A DNA stretch of 28,116 bases. Source: Bordetella parapertussis. Its GTDB lineage: Bacteria; Pseudomonadota; Gammaproteobacteria; Burkholderiales; Burkholderiaceae_B. Every line of letters starts with the position of its first letter. Position 1 is the first letter of the stretch. The stretch covers positions 1-28,116 of the forward strand of contig CAMDEF010000048.1 in assembly GCA_945895265.1 (NCBI GenBank), written 5' to 3'. Below the pieces are notes generated by a model. The model searched no databases and was not told where the DNA came from. It saw only the letters and a list, made by a program, of their open reading frames with translations. This document shows, one piece after another, positions 26,923 through 28,116 of the stretch. The position numbers were made by a program, and so were the translations under genes.

Positions 26923-27894
26923 ATGAAAGTTATTTTCAAAAAATGGTTAGTAGTCCTTTGGCTTGCGTTGTTGGGGGCGTTTCCGGTTGCGAGTTCGGCG
27001 GCCTGGCCAGATGATCAAACGATTGAGCTGATCGTCGGCTTTGCCCCGGGCGGTGGCACCGATCTGATGGCCCGTGTTTTGGTGCCGTTTGTTGAAAAGA
27101 AACTCGGCGGCAAGGCGCGTATCGTGGTGGTCAATAAGCCTGGTGCGGGTGGCGAAATATCGTCGGCATACATCGCCCGCTCAAAACCTGATGGTTATAC
27201 GGTTGGGTTTGTGAACGTACCAGGTTTCGTTTTTATTCCAATGTATAAGCAGTCGGCTTATCAAACGAGTGATCTGAAACTTATTGCACGTGTGGTCGAC
27301 GACCCCGCTGTGTTGGTGATGCACAAAAAATCAAAATATAGAACCTTTCCAGAGCTACTTGCGGCGCTGAAAAACGATCCTGGATCGCTATCGTTCGCGA
27401 CTAGCGGGCGTGGTACCAGTGGTCATCAGGCGTTGCTCAAAATTGAGCAGGCGGCAGGTGTGAAAGGAACAGACATCGCCTTTAAAGGTGCGGGCGATTT
27501 CAAAAGCGCTGTGATCGGCGGGCATGTTGACTACGCGTTTTCAAGTATTGGCGAGTTTTTGACTGGCTATGCTGACTCTGACATTGCGACTGCCATGCTG
27601 GTCGTCAACCCGACCCGTGTTGCAGTGATTAAAGATGTACCTTCGATTAAAGAACTTGGTTTTGATGTGCGAGTGAGCTCAGAGCGGGGTATTGCCGCCC
27701 CGAAGGCCTTGCCTCAAAACATCGCAGACCGGTTGCAAAAAGCGATTCAAGACACGTTGGCAGACCCCGAGTTTTTGAAAACCATCAAGAACGATGCCCC
27801 GTTAGTTGCCTTTATGCCTGGCCCCGACTGGACAAAATCGCTTGAGAGCATGCCAGCGGAACTCATGCCGTTTGTTAGCAAAATGAAAGAGTGA
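26923..27894 (+). CDS. Bug-family tripartite tricarboxylate transporter substrate-binding protein, 323 aa
   Basis: A periplasmic solute receptor. The signal peptide (residues 1-27, KKWLVVLWLALLGAFPVASS followed by AAWPDD) suggests cleavage after Ala. The mature part has the Bug signatures: IELIVGFAPGGGTDLMARVL near the start, VNKPGAGGEISSAYIARSKP and DGYTVGF, and a C-terminal region ending about residue 320. Such receptors bind carboxylates and are very numerous in Bordetella-like bacteria, often without their membrane partners (TctA/TctB), as here within the window. Its place directly after the TPP decarboxylase suggests that it captures the acid that these proteins use; this is inference. 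Confidence 0.92.
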   Translation: MKVIFKKWLVVLWLALLGAFPVASSAAWPDDQTIELIVGFAPGGGTDLMARVLVPFVEKKLGGKARIVVVNKPGAGGEISSAYIARSKPDGYTVGFVNVPGFVFIPMYKQSAYQTSDLKLIARVVDDPAVLVMHKKSKYRTFPELLAALKNDPGSLSFATSGRGTSGHQALLKIEQAAGVKGTDIAFKGAGDFKSAVIGGHVDYAFSSIGEFLTGYADSDIATAMLVVNPTRVAVIKDVPSIKELGFDVRVSSERGIAAPKALPQNIADRLQKAIQDTLADPEFLKTIKNDAPLVAFMPGPDWTKSLESMPAELMPFVSKMKE

Positions 27895-28116
27895 AGAATA
27901 AAATTACGTCTCATTCAGCAGCCACCACGAAGTGTGACTGATGACGCGTGAAGAATGTTTGTTGATCAACCGAGATTTTCCATTAGACCGATTGAGGCCG
28001 ATACGCTCGGTCGACTGGGTCGTTTGTGTTAGCCCATAACCCTTCAAACCAGGGCCTTCGTTTTTTTACGACGGCTAGATTGAGAGTTGGTTTCTTTGTT
28101 GTGTCTTTGCCGCTGT
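27895..28116. other. Right end of the window, no supported gene (222 bp)
   Basis: I see no coding frame of convincing length. A 25-codon frame beginning at the ATG near 27957 ends in TAG at about 28032 and has no recognisable similarity. No TctA or TctB begins here. Confidence 0.4.

Noticed and set aside
27957..28034. Short frame of 25 codons at the right end
   Set aside because: Too short, ends in a stop, and no similarity or strong ribosome site to support it.

Overview
The window looks like a chromosomal stretch from a betaproteobacterium of the order Burkholderiales, most likely Alcaligenaceae-like. This rests on the gene order ilvB-ilvH-ilvC-psd-pssA followed by rpsO-pnp, a Bug-type periplasmic solute receptor, a 3-hydroxybutyrate dehydrogenase, and the general character of the proteins. 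The genus cannot be fixed from the sequence alone.

Region 1 (1-5067) is the tRNA-proximal end of a decaying integrative element or satellite prophage. Reading away from tRNA-Ser(CGA), it holds a P4-type integrase with an internal deletion, an AlpA-type excision/regulatory protein, a TOPRIM primase that is cut off inside the Walker A motif of its former helicase domain, a sigma-70-like protein overlapping that break, two small unknown proteins and a RecA-like AAA ATPase that runs off the left edge. All these genes are on the minus strand. The far attachment site lies outside the window.

Region 2 (5158-9346) holds yaaA followed by a patatin-like phospholipase gene split by a 1.8 kb IS200/IS605-family element. 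The element has a decayed tnpA, an intact tnpB and a well-folded right end that probably forms the omega RNA. Removing the element restores the patatin reading frame exactly.

Region 3 (9347-12618) has a 3-hydroxybutyrate dehydrogenase and a FUSC-family membrane protein on the minus strand, separated by a tract of about 17 copies of the heptamer GAGCAAA.

Region 4 (12619-21516) is core metabolism on the plus strand. It starts with a long untranslated leader, then branched-chain amino-acid genes (ilvB, ilvH, ilvC), phosphatidylethanolamine synthesis genes (psd, pssA), a convergent lipoprotein gene, and the rpsO-pnp operon with a probable S15 autoregulatory leader and hairpins between and after the genes.

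Region 5 (21574-28116) is accessory metabolism. A solitary homodimeric-type 2-oxoacid dehydrogenase E1 gene is followed at once by a PIN-domain gene. Divergent to it is an Lrp/AsnC regulator, with a perfect 11 bp inverted repeat in the shared promoter region. Downstream of the regulator are a two-subunit thiamine-diphosphate decarboxylase of the sulfopyruvate/phosphonopyruvate type and a Bug receptor, suggesting uptake and decarboxylation of an unidentified organic acid.

The most distinctive items are the TnpB/omega-RNA insertion with its readable insertion junction, the rpsO leader hairpin whose loop complements its own ribosome binding site, the E1/PIN/Lrp locus beside the split TPP enzyme, and the heptanucleotide tract.
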